From Croceicoccus hydrothermalis (GTDB lineage: Bacteria; Pseudomonadota; Alphaproteobacteria; Sphingomonadales; Sphingomonadaceae): a stretch of DNA of 64,000 bases. The notes under the pieces are model-generated. The model was not told the origin of the DNA and did not search any database. It was given only the letters and a program-made list of their open reading frames with translations. The position numbers were made by a program, and so were the translations under genes. Of this stretch, positions 40,735-50,362 are shown one piece after another; positions within the stretch are counted from its first letter, which is position 1, and every line of letters starts with the position of its first letter. The stretch spans positions 19,629 through 83,628 of the forward strand of contig NZ_JAIQCI010000018.1 of assembly GCF_022378335.1 (NCBI RefSeq), given 5' to 3'.

Positions 40735-42068
40735 GACGTTTCTCAGGTCGAGACTGGTGGTTTATCGGCCTTCTGGCCACGATCTACGCCTTCAACTTCA
40801 TCGATCGTATGATCATTGCCGTGGTCGGAGAGCCGATCCGGCAGGAATTCGGGCTCAGCGATTTCCAGCTCGGCATCATGGGCGGCGCGGCCTTTGCGCT
40901 GTTCTATGGCGGCATCGGCATTCCGATCGCTCGCCTTGCGGAGCGGGTCAATCGTATCGGCATCGTCGCGACGGCGACCGCGCTGTGGTCGGTGATGACG
41001 ATGCTATCCGGCGCGGCGACAGGTTATGTGCAACTGCTGCTAGCGCGCATGGGCGTGGGAATCGGTGAGGCGGGGTTTACGCCGCCAGTCGTGTCCCTGA
41101 TTGCAGATCGCTTTCCGCCCGAGCGGCGCGCGACCGTGTTTTCGACGATTGCGGTCGGCGTTTCTGTCGGCGGCGCCATCGGTGTCCTTGGCGGAGGCTG
41201 GATCGCGCAAACCTATGGCTGGCGTTGGGCGTTCGTGGGCGCGGGCGCTCCCGGCATATTTTTAGCTCTGCTGCTCTGGTTCACGGTCAAAGAGCCGGTC
41301 CGGCTCAATGCGAGTGAGGGCGCGCCTTCGTTCAGCGCCGTCATGCGCCACGTTGGCCGGTCCCGCGCCTTCGTGGCATTCACCGTCGGCAGTGGCATGG
41401 TCGCGTTGGTGGGTTTCGGCCTCAATCTTTTTCTCATCCCGTTGCTCGTTCGCCGGTTCGATTTCGACCTTGCAGAGGCGGCGTTGACGTTCGCAATTAC
41501 CTTCAGCACGGCCACTGCGCTGGGCGGAGTGACGGGCGGGCTGATTGCCGACCGCTTCGCGGCGGGGGCCCATCGGCGGTACGGATATCTGCCGATGCTG
41601 GCGACGATGCTGGCCATGCCGCTTTTCCTTGCGGCGATCTATCAGGACGAGTGGCGCATCATGGCGGTGCTTCTGTTCGGATCGACCTTCTGCCTCTATG
41701 CTTTTCTGCCCACAATCATGACCGTGACCCAGCGGCTGGTCGAACCCCGGATGCGGGCCACTGCCGCTGCCATCCATGCATTCGGCCAGACGGTATTCGG
41801 TCTCGGGCTAGGCTCGGCCTTTCTCGGTTACATGAGCGACGTGATGGCAACCACGCGGTACGGAACCCGCTATGCACAGGAATGTATGGGCAGCGGTGCG
41901 GTCGTGACGTCCGCGTGCGCGGAGGCGGCAGGTACGGGTTTGCAACAGGCGCTGCTACTACTGGGACTTTTCCTCCTGCTTGCGATCTTTTGCTATTGGC
42001 TGGCGGCGCGGTCGATAGCTGGGGAGATTGCGGTGATCGAGAGCGTGCGTGATGAACGTCGTCCATGA
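40731..42068 (+). CDS. MFS transporter
   Basis: A 445-residue protein with twelve predicted membrane segments. It begins with GTG overlapping the previous stop. The early helix-1 motif FIGLLATIYAFNFIDRMIIAVV and the helix-4 region RMGVGIGEAGFTPP are typical of the spinster/hexuronate-type MFS group common in sphingomonads. It probably imports the island's substrate or exports an intermediate; direction and ligand are unknown. Confidence 0.88.
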   Translation: MRRFSGRDWWFIGLLATIYAFNFIDRMIIAVVGEPIRQEFGLSDFQLGIMGGAAFALFYGGIGIPIARLAERVNRIGIVATATALWSVMTMLSGAATGYVQLLLARMGVGIGEAGFTPPVVSLIADRFPPERRATVFSTIAVGVSVGGAIGVLGGGWIAQTYGWRWAFVGAGAPGIFLALLLWFTVKEPVRLNASEGAPSFSAVMRHVGRSRAFVAFTVGSGMVALVGFGLNLFLIPLLVRRFDFDLAEAALTFAITFSTATALGGVTGGLIADRFAAGAHRRYGYLPMLATMLAMPLFLAAIYQDEWRIMAVLLFGSTFCLYAFLPTIMTVTQRLVEPRMRATAAAIHAFGQTVFGLGLGSAFLGYMSDVMATTRYGTRYAQECMGSGAVVTSACAEAAGTGLQQALLLLGLFLLLAIFCYWLAARSIAGEIAVIESVRDERRP

Positions 42069-42242
42069 CACGCGCAGGTCGGTGGTGAGGATCGCAACTG
42101 TTCGCGGGAGGCTGCCCCGCGCCGCGATTATTCGCGCACGCCGGGACTAGCTCGCCCGGCTGCAGGCTGTGACGGAAAAACATTGATCGCGCGCTGGAAG
42201 ACCGCCGCGCGACCCTGATGATATTGAAAAGGAAGACTGACG

Positions 42243-42989
42243 ATGAAAGCGCTAGTCCCGGTAAAGCGGGTGATCGATTACAATGTGAAGCCGCGCGTGA
42301 AGGCGGATGGCTCTGGTGTTGATCTTGCGAATGTGAAGATGAGCATGAACCCGTTCGACGAGATCGCGGTGGAAGAGGCGATCCGGTTGAAGGAAGCGGG
42401 CGCGATCGAAGAGATCGTGGCGGTGAGCATCGGGCCTGCCAAGGCGCAGGAGACGCTGAGGACGGCGCTGGCGATGGGCGCGGACAGCGCGGTGCTGGTC
42501 GAGACCGATGAGGAGGTCGAACCTCTGGCGGTGGCAAAGATCCTGAAGGCGGTGGCGGCGGAAATCGAACCCGGCCTCATCATCCTGGGCAAGCAGGCGA
42601 TCGACGACGACAGCAACCAGACGGGCCAGATGCTGGCCGCGCTGATGGAGCTGCCGCAGGGCACGTTCGCATCGAAGGTCGAGATGGACGGCGATCATGT
42701 GAAGGTGACGCGCGAAGTGGACGGCGGGCTCGAGACGGTGCGCCTGTCCACGCCCGCGATCATCACGACGGATCTGCGCCTGAACGAGCCGCGCTATGCC
42801 TCACTGCCCAACATCATGAAGGCGAAGAAGAAACCGCTCGAGACCAAGACGCCGGCGGATTACGGCGTCGACACCGCGCCTCGGCTGAAGACGCTGAAGG
42901 TGTCCGAACCGCCGGTGCGGCAGGCGGGCGTGAAGGTCGCCGATGTCGACGAGCTGGTCGCCAAGCTTAAAGCAATGGGCGTCGCCTGA
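42243..42989 (+). CDS. etfB: electron transfer flavoprotein, beta subunit
   Basis: A 248-residue Etf[57 protein letters not shown], and a C terminus ending in [10 protein letters not shown]. It binds AMP and, with EtfA, takes electrons from acyl-CoA dehydrogenases. AAAGGAAGACTGACG precedes the ATG. The 174-bp gap upstream shows no copy of the regulon palindrome, so this operon may be expressed separately. Confidence 0.95.
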   Translation: MKALVPVKRVIDYNVKPRVKADGSGVDLANVKMSMNPFDEIAVEEAIRLKEAGAIEEIVAVSIGPAKAQETLRTALAMGADSAVLVETDEEVEPLAVAKILKAVAAEIEPGLIILGKQAIDDDSNQTGQMLAALMELPQGTFASKVEMDGDHVKVTREVDGGLETVRLSTPAIITTDLRLNEPRYASLPNIMKAKKKPLETKTPADYGVDTAPRLKTLKVSEPPVRQAGVKVADVDELVAKLKAMGVA

Positions 42990-43014
42990 AGGCGGAGCCG
43001 GTAAGGAAGGGATC

Positions 43015-43944
43015 ATGAAGACGCTTGTTTATGTCGATCACGACAATAGCCATCTGGGCGATGCGACGCTGGCCACGGTGACCGCGGCCTCCAAGCTGGG
43101 CGAGGTACACCTGCTGGTCGCGGGCGCTGCCTGCGGCGCGGTTGCCGAAGCCGCGAGCAAAATCGCGGGCGTGGGCAAGGTCCATGTCGCGGACGACGCG
43201 GCCTACGAACACCAGCTGGCCGAGAATGTCGCCCCGCTGATCAATGGGCTGATGGAGCATCATGACGCGGTGCTGTTCCCCGCCACCACCACGGGCAAGA
43301 ACATCGCGCCGCGCGTCGCCGCGCTGCTCGACGTGATGCAGATCAGCGACATCCTGTCGGTCGAGGGCGAGAAGAGCTTCACTCGCCCGATCTATGCGGG
43401 CAATGCCATCGCCACGGTCGAGAGCAGCGATTCCAAGCTGGTCATCACCGTACGCGGCACCGCCTTCGACAAGGCGGAAGCGACAGGTGGCAGCGCCGAG
43501 ATCGAAGCGGTCGCATCGACCGGCGATAGCGGAAAGTCCAGCTTTGTGTCCGCCGAACTCGCCGAGAGCGAGCGGCCCGAGTTGACGAGCGCGAAGATCA
43601 TCGTGTCGGGCGGCCGCGCCCTCAAGGACGGCGAGACGTTCGAGCAGATTATCATGCCGCTCGCCGACAAGCTGGGCGCGGGCGTGGGCGCAAGCCGCGC
43701 TGCCGTGGACGCAGGCTATGTCCCCAACGACTATCAGGTCGGCCAGACCGGCAAGATCGTGGCGCCGGAAGTCTACATCGCCATCGGCATATCGGGCGCG
43801 ATCCAGCACCTTGCCGGCATGAAGGACTCCAAGACCATCATCGCCATCAACAAGGACGAGGACGCTCCCATCTTCCAGGTCGCCGACATCGGCCTCGTCG
43901 CCGACCTCTACAAGGCCGTGCCCGAGCTGACCGGGAAGGTTTGA
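43015..43944 (+). CDS. etfA: electron transfer flavoprotein, alpha subunit
   Basis: A 309-residue EtfA ([20 protein letters not shown]). The FAD-binding C-terminal region [21 protein letters not shown] and the [15 protein letters not shown] motif are present. It pairs with EtfB 25 bp upstream. The likely electron donor in the window is the acyl-CoA dehydrogenase at 59809; an ETF:ubiquinone oxidoreductase would be elsewhere. The start at 43015 follows GGAAGGG. Confidence 0.95.
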   Translation: MKTLVYVDHDNSHLGDATLATVTAASKLGEVHLLVAGAACGAVAEAASKIAGVGKVHVADDAAYEHQLAENVAPLINGLMEHHDAVLFPATTTGKNIAPRVAALLDVMQISDILSVEGEKSFTRPIYAGNAIATVESSDSKLVITVRGTAFDKAEATGGSAEIEAVASTGDSGKSSFVSAELAESERPELTSAKIIVSGGRALKDGETFEQIIMPLADKLGAGVGASRAAVDAGYVPNDYQVGQTGKIVAPEVYIAIGISGAIQHLAGMKDSKTIIAINKDEDAPIFQVADIGLVADLYKAVPELTGKV

Positions 43945-43974
43945 TTCGCGTTCAAAGATTTGTTGGAGTTAAGT

Positions 43975-45234
43975 GTGAAGCACACAGACGTCATTATCGT
44001 TGGCGCCGGGCACGGCGGCGCAGCCGCGGCGCTAGCCCTTAGGCAAGCCGGATTCGAAGGGTCTGTCGCCATGATCGGTCGCGAGAAGGAGCCCCCCTAC
44101 GAACGTCCGCCGCTGTCCAAGGAATATCTCGCGCGCGAAAAGGAGTTCGAGCGGCTCTACATCCGCCCGCCGCAGTTCTGGGGCGACAAGGCCATCGATC
44201 TTGTCCTCGGCACCAGTGTCACCGAGATCGAGCCGCGCGGCAAGGCCGTGAAGCTGAGCAATGGCGAGGAGATGGAATACGGGCGCCTTATCTGGGCGGC
44301 AGGCGGCGATGCGCGGCGGCTGTCCTGTTCGGGCGCGGATCTCAGGGGCGTGCACTCGGTTCGCACCCGCGCCGATGTCGACCGCATGATCGCCGAAATC
44401 GACGCGGGTTCGAAACGCTGCGTGGTGATCGGCGGCGGCTATATCGGGCTGGAAGCCGCCGCCGTGCTGCGCAAGCTGGACATAGAGGTCGTGCTGATCG
44501 AGATGCTCGACCGCGTGCTGGCGCGCGTGGCGGGCGAGACCCTGTCCCGCTTTTATGAAAAGGAGCACCGCGACCACGGCGTCAACATCATGCTGGAAAC
44601 CGGCGTCGACTGCATCCTGGGCGACGGCGACAAGGTGACCGGCGTCCGCCTGTCGGACGGCAGCGAGGTCGATGCCGACATGGTGATCGTGGGCATCGGC
44701 ATCGTGCCGTGCATCGACCCGCTGATCGTGGCGGGGGCGACCGGCGCCAATGGCGTCGACGTCGACGAATATTGCCGCACCTCGCTGGACGATGTCTATG
44801 CCATCGGCGACTGCGCGGCCCATGCCAACGATTTCGCCGACGGGGCGGTGATCCGACTGGAATCGGTGCAGAACGCCAATGACATGGCCAAGACCGCGGC
44901 GCAGGCGATCTGCGGCGACAGGCAGCCTTACAAGGCGACGCCGTGGTTCTGGTCGAACCAGTACGACCTCAAGCTGCAGACCGTCGGCCTGTCGATGGGG
45001 TTCGACAATTTCGTCGTGCGCGGCGATCCTGCCGAACGCAGCTTCTCGATCGTCTATATGCGCGACGGCAAGGTCGTGGCGCTCGACTGCGTGAACCGGG
45101 TCAAGGATTACGTGCAGGGCAAGAAGCTGGTCGAACGCCATGCGGTGATCGATCCGGACCTGCTGGCCGATACCGACGTGGCGCTGAAGGAAATGGCCGA
45201 GGGCATCACACAAGGCGGCGTTAGAACAGCTTAG
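43975..45234 (+). CDS. NADH:ferredoxin reductase (oxygenase-coupled type)
   Basis: A 419-residue two-dinucleotide-fold flavoprotein like putidaredoxin and rhodocoxin reductases. It has the FAD motif [18 protein letters not shown] at the N terminus, the signature [11 protein letters not shown], the NADH loop [15 protein letters not shown], and the second FAD motif VYAIGDCA. The GTG start at 43975 is chosen over TTG 43960 because GGAG is correctly spaced. It probably reduces the ferredoxin at 28564 to drive the P450 and/or Rieske oxygenase. It follows etfA by 30 bp. Confidence 0.92.
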   Translation: MKHTDVIIVGAGHGGAAAALALRQAGFEGSVAMIGREKEPPYERPPLSKEYLAREKEFERLYIRPPQFWGDKAIDLVLGTSVTEIEPRGKAVKLSNGEEMEYGRLIWAAGGDARRLSCSGADLRGVHSVRTRADVDRMIAEIDAGSKRCVVIGGGYIGLEAAAVLRKLDIEVVLIEMLDRVLARVAGETLSRFYEKEHRDHGVNIMLETGVDCILGDGDKVTGVRLSDGSEVDADMVIVGIGIVPCIDPLIVAGATGANGVDVDEYCRTSLDDVYAIGDCAAHANDFADGAVIRLESVQNANDMAKTAAQAICGDRQPYKATPWFWSNQYDLKLQTVGLSMGFDNFVVRGDPAERSFSIVYMRDGKVVALDCVNRVKDYVQGKKLVERHAVIDPDLLADTDVALKEMAEGITQGGVRTA

Positions 45235-45253
45235 GGAGCCAGTCCCCGCACAA

Positions 45254-46126
45254 TCAGTTGCGGTCGATCCAGTCGTTCAGATCGGCCCAGTGGCTGCGCC
45301 GCGACCCGGCGAAGTTCTGGCAGTGCGCCGCATTGTCCAAGATCTGCAGTTCGGTGGAAACCGCTGCCTTGAAATAGGCGGTCTCAAGCAGGGGATCGGG
45401 ACTGGTGTCGATCGCGCTTTGTATCACGAGCACAGGTACGGTGATCGCCGCAGCCTCTTCGTGTACGACACCGGGCGTAAGCGCGGCGCGGCCCAGCGTT
45501 GCGGGTGTGGAAGAAGCGTGCGCTTCATCCGCCTCCACCAACGCATGCGGTACATCCGGCCAGTAGAACAGCTTGCGCATGGTTTCACGCGGCGTGGCGA
45601 GATAGCCGCTGGGGATAAGGCCAGCACGAAGCTTTCCCGTGTCGGTATCGCCCAGCACCATCGGTTCATTGGCCCAGCCCAGAACGGCAACGCGGTCGAA
45701 AACGGGATGCAGGGCTGCCTGTGATATGATCATCATGCCGCCCATCGAATGGCCCATGCCAGTTACGCTGATGTCTGGCCCCAACTCATCCATGACCAAA
45801 GCCAGCGCGGCTGCATGGGCATTCGCGACGATTGCACGGGTCAGCTTGCTTTCGGGTTCCGGCTTTGTGCTGTCGCCCATACCCAGCATATCGATGGCCA
45901 GCACAGCCTTGCCGCGATCGGTGAACCAGCGCGCGAAGCTATAGCTTTCGTCGGCGAAAGGCGGGTTCCAGTACATCCGCGAATAGCCTCCGCCGTGGAT
46001 GGCGAAAATCAGGTGCTTGCCGCTCTTGCCCCAATTGTCGGGCAGATGCAGGCTGGCCGCGATCTCTGACTTATCGCCAATCGCCGCCGCGCTGGAAACG
46101 TCCAGCATCATGTCCTTCGATTTCAT
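45254..46126 (-). CDS. alpha/beta hydrolase
   Basis: A 290-residue alpha/beta hydrolase. It has IFAIHGGGYSRMYW as the oxyanion region, the nucleophile elbow GMGHSMGG (Ser), an acid candidate in VIQSAIDTSPD, and His in DNAAHCQNF near the C terminus. The start at 46126 (MKSKDMMLDV) follows AGGAGGGTCTGCG. It is monocistronic, divergent from the DUF1214/P450 operon, with the shared palindrome 47 bp upstream. It may be an esterase or C-C bond hydrolase. Confidence 0.86.
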   Translation of the reverse strand: MKSKDMMLDVSSAAAIGDKSEIAASLHLPDNWGKSGKHLIFAIHGGGYSRMYWNPPFADESYSFARWFTDRGKAVLAIDMLGMGDSTKPEPESKLTRAIVANAHAAALALVMDELGPDISVTGMGHSMGGMMIISQAALHPVFDRVAVLGWANEPMVLGDTDTGKLRAGLIPSGYLATPRETMRKLFYWPDVPHALVEADEAHASSTPATLGRAALTPGVVHEEAAAITVPVLVIQSAIDTSPDPLLETAYFKAAVSTELQILDNAAHCQNFAGSRRSHWADLNDWIDRN

Positions 46127-46173
46127 CGCAGACCCTCCTTGTCGGTGGTTTCGCCTCACCGGTCATAGAAGCA

Positions 46174-46189
46174 CCTGCCGTGAGAGAGG
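46174..46189. promoter_or_regulatory. CCTRYC-N4-GRYAGG palindrome, site 9
   Basis: CCTGCCGTGAGAGAGG matches 15 of 16 positions. It lies 47 bp from the leftward hydrolase start and 57 bp from the rightward start at 46247. A poorer copy (AAACCGTAAGAGAGG) overlaps the ribosome site at 46224-46238. Confidence 0.5.
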
Positions 46190-46246
46190 TTCAATCTCAT
46201 ATCGAACCGAGAGACTTGACGAGAAACCGTAAGAGAGGTGTTGGGC

Positions 46247-47434
46247 ATGAATGCAGGCGGTCTTTCGTGGGAAAAGCTGGTCGATGAATTGCGACCGCTG
46301 GGCGATGCGATGCGGGCGCGTGTCCCGGAACGGCTACGCAGCGATCCCCGGATCATGGCGGAATCGATGCGCCTGCTGCTGGCGGGCCTTGCGCGGGCGA
46401 GTTCCGATGCGCTTGTCGGCGATCGCCGCCATCCGATGTTCGTGCCCGAACTGAACATTGCGCAGAACATCTTCCAGCCCAATGCCGACACGATCTACAA
46501 ATCGGCGCTCATCGAGAAGGGCGGCAGCTATCTGCTGCGCGGCGATCGCGGTACGGTGCGCATGATCATCCTTGCCCAGATGGGACCGGACACGCTGCGG
46601 ACCGGTAAGCACAGCCCGCTGTTGGGGCAGACCGATTTCGACGATCTGACCGTAGGCGAAGACGGATCGTTCGAACTGGTCGTCTCGCCCGAGCGTCCTG
46701 CCGGTTACACCGGGAACTGGGCAGCGCTGGACACGCAATGCGAAAAGTTCATGGTGCGTATCGTGTCATGCGACTGGGGCGCGGAGCGAGAGCCCCGGTT
46801 CGGAATTGCGCGGCTTGACGTCGATGATGCCAAGGGTCGCCTCAGCGCTGACGACTTGCACGCCGCTTTCGATGAAATGCCCTTTATCACCCGCGTGTGT
46901 GCATTGGCTTTCCCCACCCATGTCGAGGAATTGCGGGACGAGGGATATCTGAACAAGCTCAAGATTTTCGATGTCTCGCAAATGTCCGGCCTCAAAGGGC
47001 AATTCTATTACGAAGGCGCCTATGAGCTGGCCGCCGACGAGGCCCTCATTAGCGAGGTCCGCGTCCCGCAAAGCTATCGCTATTGGTCGATCATCCTGAC
47101 CAACGAAATCTACGAGACGACCGACTGGTACAATAACCAGGCCAGCCTGAACGACGCGCAGGGCGTGGTCGATCCCGATGGAGTGTTCCGCACGGTGATT
47201 TCTGCGCGGGATCCCGGCGTGCACAACTGGCTCGACACGTCGGGTTACTCCGCAGGTGCCATTCAGGGACGCTGGTTCGAGGCAAGCGAAAAGCCGATGC
47301 CTACCTTAAGAAAGGTCAAGATAGACGATGTCCTGTCGCATCTGCCCGAGACAACAAAGCGCGTGAGTCCGCAGGAACGCAGCGAAGCATTGCGCGATCG
47401 CCGGCTCGCAGCGCAGATGCGCATCATCTGGTGA
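46247..47434 (+). CDS. DUF1214-domain protein
   Basis: A 395-residue protein with PNADTIYKSALI (a DUF1254/1214-like segment) and the C-terminal DUF1214 block YWSIILTNEIYETTDWYNNQASL and DPGVHNWLDTSGY. It is a distant paralogue of 37246. The ATG at 46247 is chosen because AGAGAGG is then 8 bp upstream. It lies 26 bp before the P450 gene in the same operon, which suggests a role linked to oxygenation or product handling, but the biochemical function of the family is not established. Confidence 0.8.
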   Translation: MNAGGLSWEKLVDELRPLGDAMRARVPERLRSDPRIMAESMRLLLAGLARASSDALVGDRRHPMFVPELNIAQNIFQPNADTIYKSALIEKGGSYLLRGDRGTVRMIILAQMGPDTLRTGKHSPLLGQTDFDDLTVGEDGSFELVVSPERPAGYTGNWAALDTQCEKFMVRIVSCDWGAEREPRFGIARLDVDDAKGRLSADDLHAAFDEMPFITRVCALAFPTHVEELRDEGYLNKLKIFDVSQMSGLKGQFYYEGAYELAADEALISEVRVPQSYRYWSIILTNEIYETTDWYNNQASLNDAQGVVDPDGVFRTVISARDPGVHNWLDTSGYSAGAIQGRWFEASEKPMPTLRKVKIDDVLSHLPETTKRVSPQERSEALRDRRLAAQMRIIW

Positions 47435-47460
47435 TTCCAGAGAATTGACGGAGAATGACA

Positions 47461-48684
47461 ATGGCTTTCGCCCCGGCTCGTGAAATCCCGGCCCATGTAC
47501 CTGCCGACAAGGTGGTCACGCTCGACTTCTTCAAGCGTGAGAATGTCGATGTTTGCCCGCAGGAAGTCATGCTGCCCGAGATCCAGCGGACGCTTCCGCC
47601 TGTCACCTGGTGTACGAATATCTTTCCCGGCGATCAGGGCGGATGGCTGCTGACTAAGGTGGAGGACATGCACGAGGTCCTTCGCGACGCGGAGAATTAT
47701 ACCAAGAACGGCATGGGCAAGTTCGCCCAGTCGATCGGCGAGGACTGGCTGGTCATCCCGACCGAGACCGACCCGCCCGAGCATGGTGAGTATCGCAAGG
47801 CGTTGAATCCGTTCTTCGCGCCCCAGAAGATCGCACGGATGCGCGACGAACTTCACGAGCGTGCGGTCGCCTTGATCGACAATTTCAAGGACCAGGGACA
47901 TTGCGAATTCGTCGAGGAGTTCTCATCGAAATTCCCCATCTTCATCGTCCTCGACCTACTGGGTTTGCCGCAGGACAGAATGCCCGAATTCCTGGAGTGG
48001 GAGAAAAACATCTTCCATACCAACGACTTCGAACTGCGGACACGCGCGGTCCAGAAGGTCGTCGATTATTTGAACGAGGTGATTGCCGAGCGTCGGGCCA
48101 ACCCGGGTGATGACTACATCAGCGGCATTTTCGATTATGAGATCAATGGCCGCAAATGGAACGACAAGGAAGTTTTCGGCCACTGCTTCAACCTTTTCAT
48201 CGGCGGGCTCGACACCGTGACGTCGCTGATGGGAAACATCTTCACCTTTCTGGCAAGATATCCCGATAAGCAGCAGGAATTACGTGATAATCCCAAACAG
48301 ATCGTTCTGGCGGTCGAGGAATTCCTGCGCGCATTCGCCCCGGTCAGCGTGTTTCGTATCGCAGCCAAGGAGGTCGAAATCCGGGGGCAGAAAATCATGC
48401 CCGGCGATTACGTGGGTATCTCGACCGCGGTCGCCGGGTATGATCCGGAATATTACGAGAATCCGCAGGAAGTGCGGTTCGACCGCAAGGCGCCGCATAT
48501 CTCGCTGGGTTTCGGCATCCACAAATGCCTCGGCATGCATCTTGCCCGCATGGAGTTGCAGACCGCGCTTGAACACTGGTTGAAACTGGTGCCGCCCTTC
48601 CGCGTCGCTGATGGGTTCGACATCAAATATCATGCCGGCAACATCACCCATGTGCCGAAACTGGAACTGGTCTGGGAGGTCTAG
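47461..48684 (+). CDS. cytochrome P450
   Basis: A 407-residue soluble bacterial P450. It has the oxygen-binding I-helix motif IGGLDTVTS, the ExxR-equivalent EEFLR, and the heme loop LGFGIHKCLGMHLARME with the proximal Cys356. Size and motifs fit class I P450s that need a [2Fe-2S] ferredoxin and a reductase, both encoded in the island (28564 and 43975). ATG 47461 is used rather than 47455 because ACGGAGA is then properly spaced. It probably hydroxylates the island's substrate; regiochemistry is unknown. Confidence 0.95.
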   Translation: MAFAPAREIPAHVPADKVVTLDFFKRENVDVCPQEVMLPEIQRTLPPVTWCTNIFPGDQGGWLLTKVEDMHEVLRDAENYTKNGMGKFAQSIGEDWLVIPTETDPPEHGEYRKALNPFFAPQKIARMRDELHERAVALIDNFKDQGHCEFVEEFSSKFPIFIVLDLLGLPQDRMPEFLEWEKNIFHTNDFELRTRAVQKVVDYLNEVIAERRANPGDDYISGIFDYEINGRKWNDKEVFGHCFNLFIGGLDTVTSLMGNIFTFLARYPDKQQELRDNPKQIVLAVEEFLRAFAPVSVFRIAAKEVEIRGQKIMPGDYVGISTAVAGYDPEYYENPQEVRFDRKAPHISLGFGIHKCLGMHLARMELQTALEHWLKLVPPFRVADGFDIKYHAGNITHVPKLELVWEV

Positions 48685-48710
48685 TCAGACTTTGGACGCG
48701 GGCTGAATCC

Positions 48711-49169
48711 TCATTCCCCATGCATGTCTACATGGAACCGCGACAGGCGAAGCGAAGCGATCTTCCATTCGCCGTCCACCCGCCGGTAGACTTCGTGGTA
48801 CTGGCCATAACCGGTAATCGATTGCACGCCTTCGATAGGCGACTGGCCCGGCTGCCAGACGACCCGGTCCTGCATTGCCCATTTCACATGGGCGGTGTCC
48901 CCGCCGGCTAGCTCGATCTCCGGCGAATGAACCTGGTGGCTGGTGGCGGCGTGATCGACGGCAAAGCGGACTTGCGCAACGATGGCATCCACACCGAACA
49001 CGGGGTCCAGCCCGGTGTCCTCGTGAACGTCCATCATCGCGTCGGCTGTGAACAGCGCCGCAAATGCCGGCCAGTCCTTGGTATCGAGAAATCGGCAATA
49101 GCGTGCTTTCACACTCTTGATCGCTTCAAAAGCGACAAGCCGGGCCAAGGGTTCTGATATGGTGTCCAT
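48711..49169 (-). CDS. SnoaL-like (NTF2 superfamily) protein
   Basis: A 152-residue SnoaL_4-type protein: ARLVAFEAIKSVKARYCRFLDTKDWPAF at the start and VYRRVDGEWKIASLRLSRF at the end, a pattern shared with ring-hydroxylating-dioxygenase-like small subunits and dehydratases. The start at 49169 (MDTISEP) follows GGGAGATTTTC. It converges on the P450 gene and diverges from the LLM at 49289. It could be a dehydratase, isomerase or binding protein. Confidence 0.83.
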   Translation of the reverse strand: MDTISEPLARLVAFEAIKSVKARYCRFLDTKDWPAFAALFTADAMMDVHEDTGLDPVFGVDAIVAQVRFAVDHAATSHQVHSPEIELAGGDTAHVKWAMQDRVVWQPGQSPIEGVQSITGYGQYHEVYRRVDGEWKIASLRLSRFHVDMHGE

Positions 49170-49190
49170 GAAAATCTCCCAATGCTGCAC

Positions 49191-49206
49191 CCTGTCACCG
49201 GATTGA
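49191..49206. promoter_or_regulatory. CCTRYC-N4-GRYAGG palindrome, site 10
   Basis: CCTGTCACCGGATTGA has a perfect left half and a partial right half. It lies 21 bp upstream of the leftward SnoaL-like start and in tandem with site 11, 26 bp away. Confidence 0.4.
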
Positions 49207-49216
49207 ATACGGTCTG

Positions 49217-49232
49217 CCTGCCTTTGGAGAGG
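49217..49232. promoter_or_regulatory. CCTRYC-N4-GRYAGG palindrome, site 11
   Basis: CCTGCCTTTGGAGAGG differs from site 9 only in the core. It lies 56 bp before the LLM start at 49289 and is directly followed by TTGTCC. Confidence 0.5.
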
Positions 49233-49288
49233 TTGTCCCTCGACATTGTCAGTGAAAGCTGACCGCAAATTCTGATTGGAGAGTGAAA

Positions 49289-50362
49289 ATGACGGAACCA
49301 GGTGCGCGGGCCCTGTTCGACAAGTTCGGAACCTATATCCTCCCCGGACGCGTCGACGATCCTCGTCGCGGTATCGAGGAGGCCCAAGAGGCAGAGCGGA
49401 TTGGCCTTGGCGCCATCTGGATTTCCGAACGCTTCGCTCTGAAGGAACCGGCCGTCCTTGCGGGCGCCGTGGCGGAAGCGACGGACAAGATCCGGATCAA
49501 CGGCACTTTCTATGCAACGATGCGGCATCCGCTGGTCACGGCCAGCATCGCCAACATGATGCAGGCGATGAGCGACAACCGCTTTGGCATCATGTTCGCC
49601 CGGGCCGTGCCGGCCTATATGAAGATGATGGGCGCGCCCGCGATCACGATGGAGCGGCTTGCCGATTATATCTCCATCTATCGACGCTTGTGGGATGGCG
49701 AGACGGTCTCCTACGAAGGGATCCTCGGCAAATTCCCCACGCTCAAGCTTACGGACCTGCATGAAGGGCCAAAGCCGCCGATCATCTTTACCGCGATGGG
49801 CCCGAAAAGCCTTGCCTTTGCGGGCGAGCATTGTGACGGCGTGCTGCTGCATCCGTTCGTTTCGCCGACCGGTGTGGCGAACAGCACAAAGATCGTGCGC
49901 GATGCCGCCGAAAAGGCCGGCCGCGATCCCATGTCCGTGCGCATCTACCATAATATCATCGTGGCCCCCGACCTGCCGAAGGACGAGGAGGACGCGGTGG
50001 TGCGCGGGCGCGCCATCACCTATTTCGAATTACCTGGATTTGGCGATCTGATCGTCGAGATCAACGAATGGGACAAGGCGGTGCTCGACAAGGTGCGTGC
50101 CCATCCCAAGATCGCGTCCCTGAACGGAAAGCCTGCCGATCAGGCCTATACACGGCAGGAACTGGTCGATGTCGGCCAATTGTTGCCGCAGCAATGGATC
50201 GACGAGGGTGCCGCCGTCGGCACTGCGTCGCGCTGCGCCGACCAGTTGATGCAATATCTGGATGCCGGGGCGGACGAGATTCTTTTGCATGGCGCTGCGC
50301 CGAAAGACATGGGCCCCCTGGCCAGTGAGCTGAAGCGCGCTCTTGCCGGGAAAGGCCTGTGA
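49289..50362 (+). CDS. LLM-class F420-dependent oxidoreductase
   Basis: A luciferase-like protein of about 357 residues (MTEPGARALFDKFGTYILPGRVDDPRRG). It has AIWISERFALKEPAVLAGAVAE and INGTFYATMRHPLVTASIANMM in the barrel core. It belongs to a different LLM subgroup from those at 23224 and 27150. TTGGAGAGTGAAA precedes the ATG. Its stop shares bases with the start of the kinase-like gene, so the two are coupled. F420 use is inferred. Confidence 0.87.
   Translation: MTEPGARALFDKFGTYILPGRVDDPRRGIEEAQEAERIGLGAIWISERFALKEPAVLAGAVAEATDKIRINGTFYATMRHPLVTASIANMMQAMSDNRFGIMFARAVPAYMKMMGAPAITMERLADYISIYRRLWDGETVSYEGILGKFPTLKLTDLHEGPKPPIIFTAMGPKSLAFAGEHCDGVLLHPFVSPTGVANSTKIVRDAAEKAGRDPMSVRIYHNIIVAPDLPKDEEDAVVRGRAITYFELPGFGDLIVEINEWDKAVLDKVRAHPKIASLNGKPADQAYTRQELVDVGQLLPQQWIDEGAAVGTASRCADQLMQYLDAGADEILLHGAAPKDMGPLASELKRALAGKGL

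Noticed and set aside
42069..42242. Copy of the palindrome before etfB
   Set aside because: No match to either half was found; the etf operon is probably not part of the regulon.
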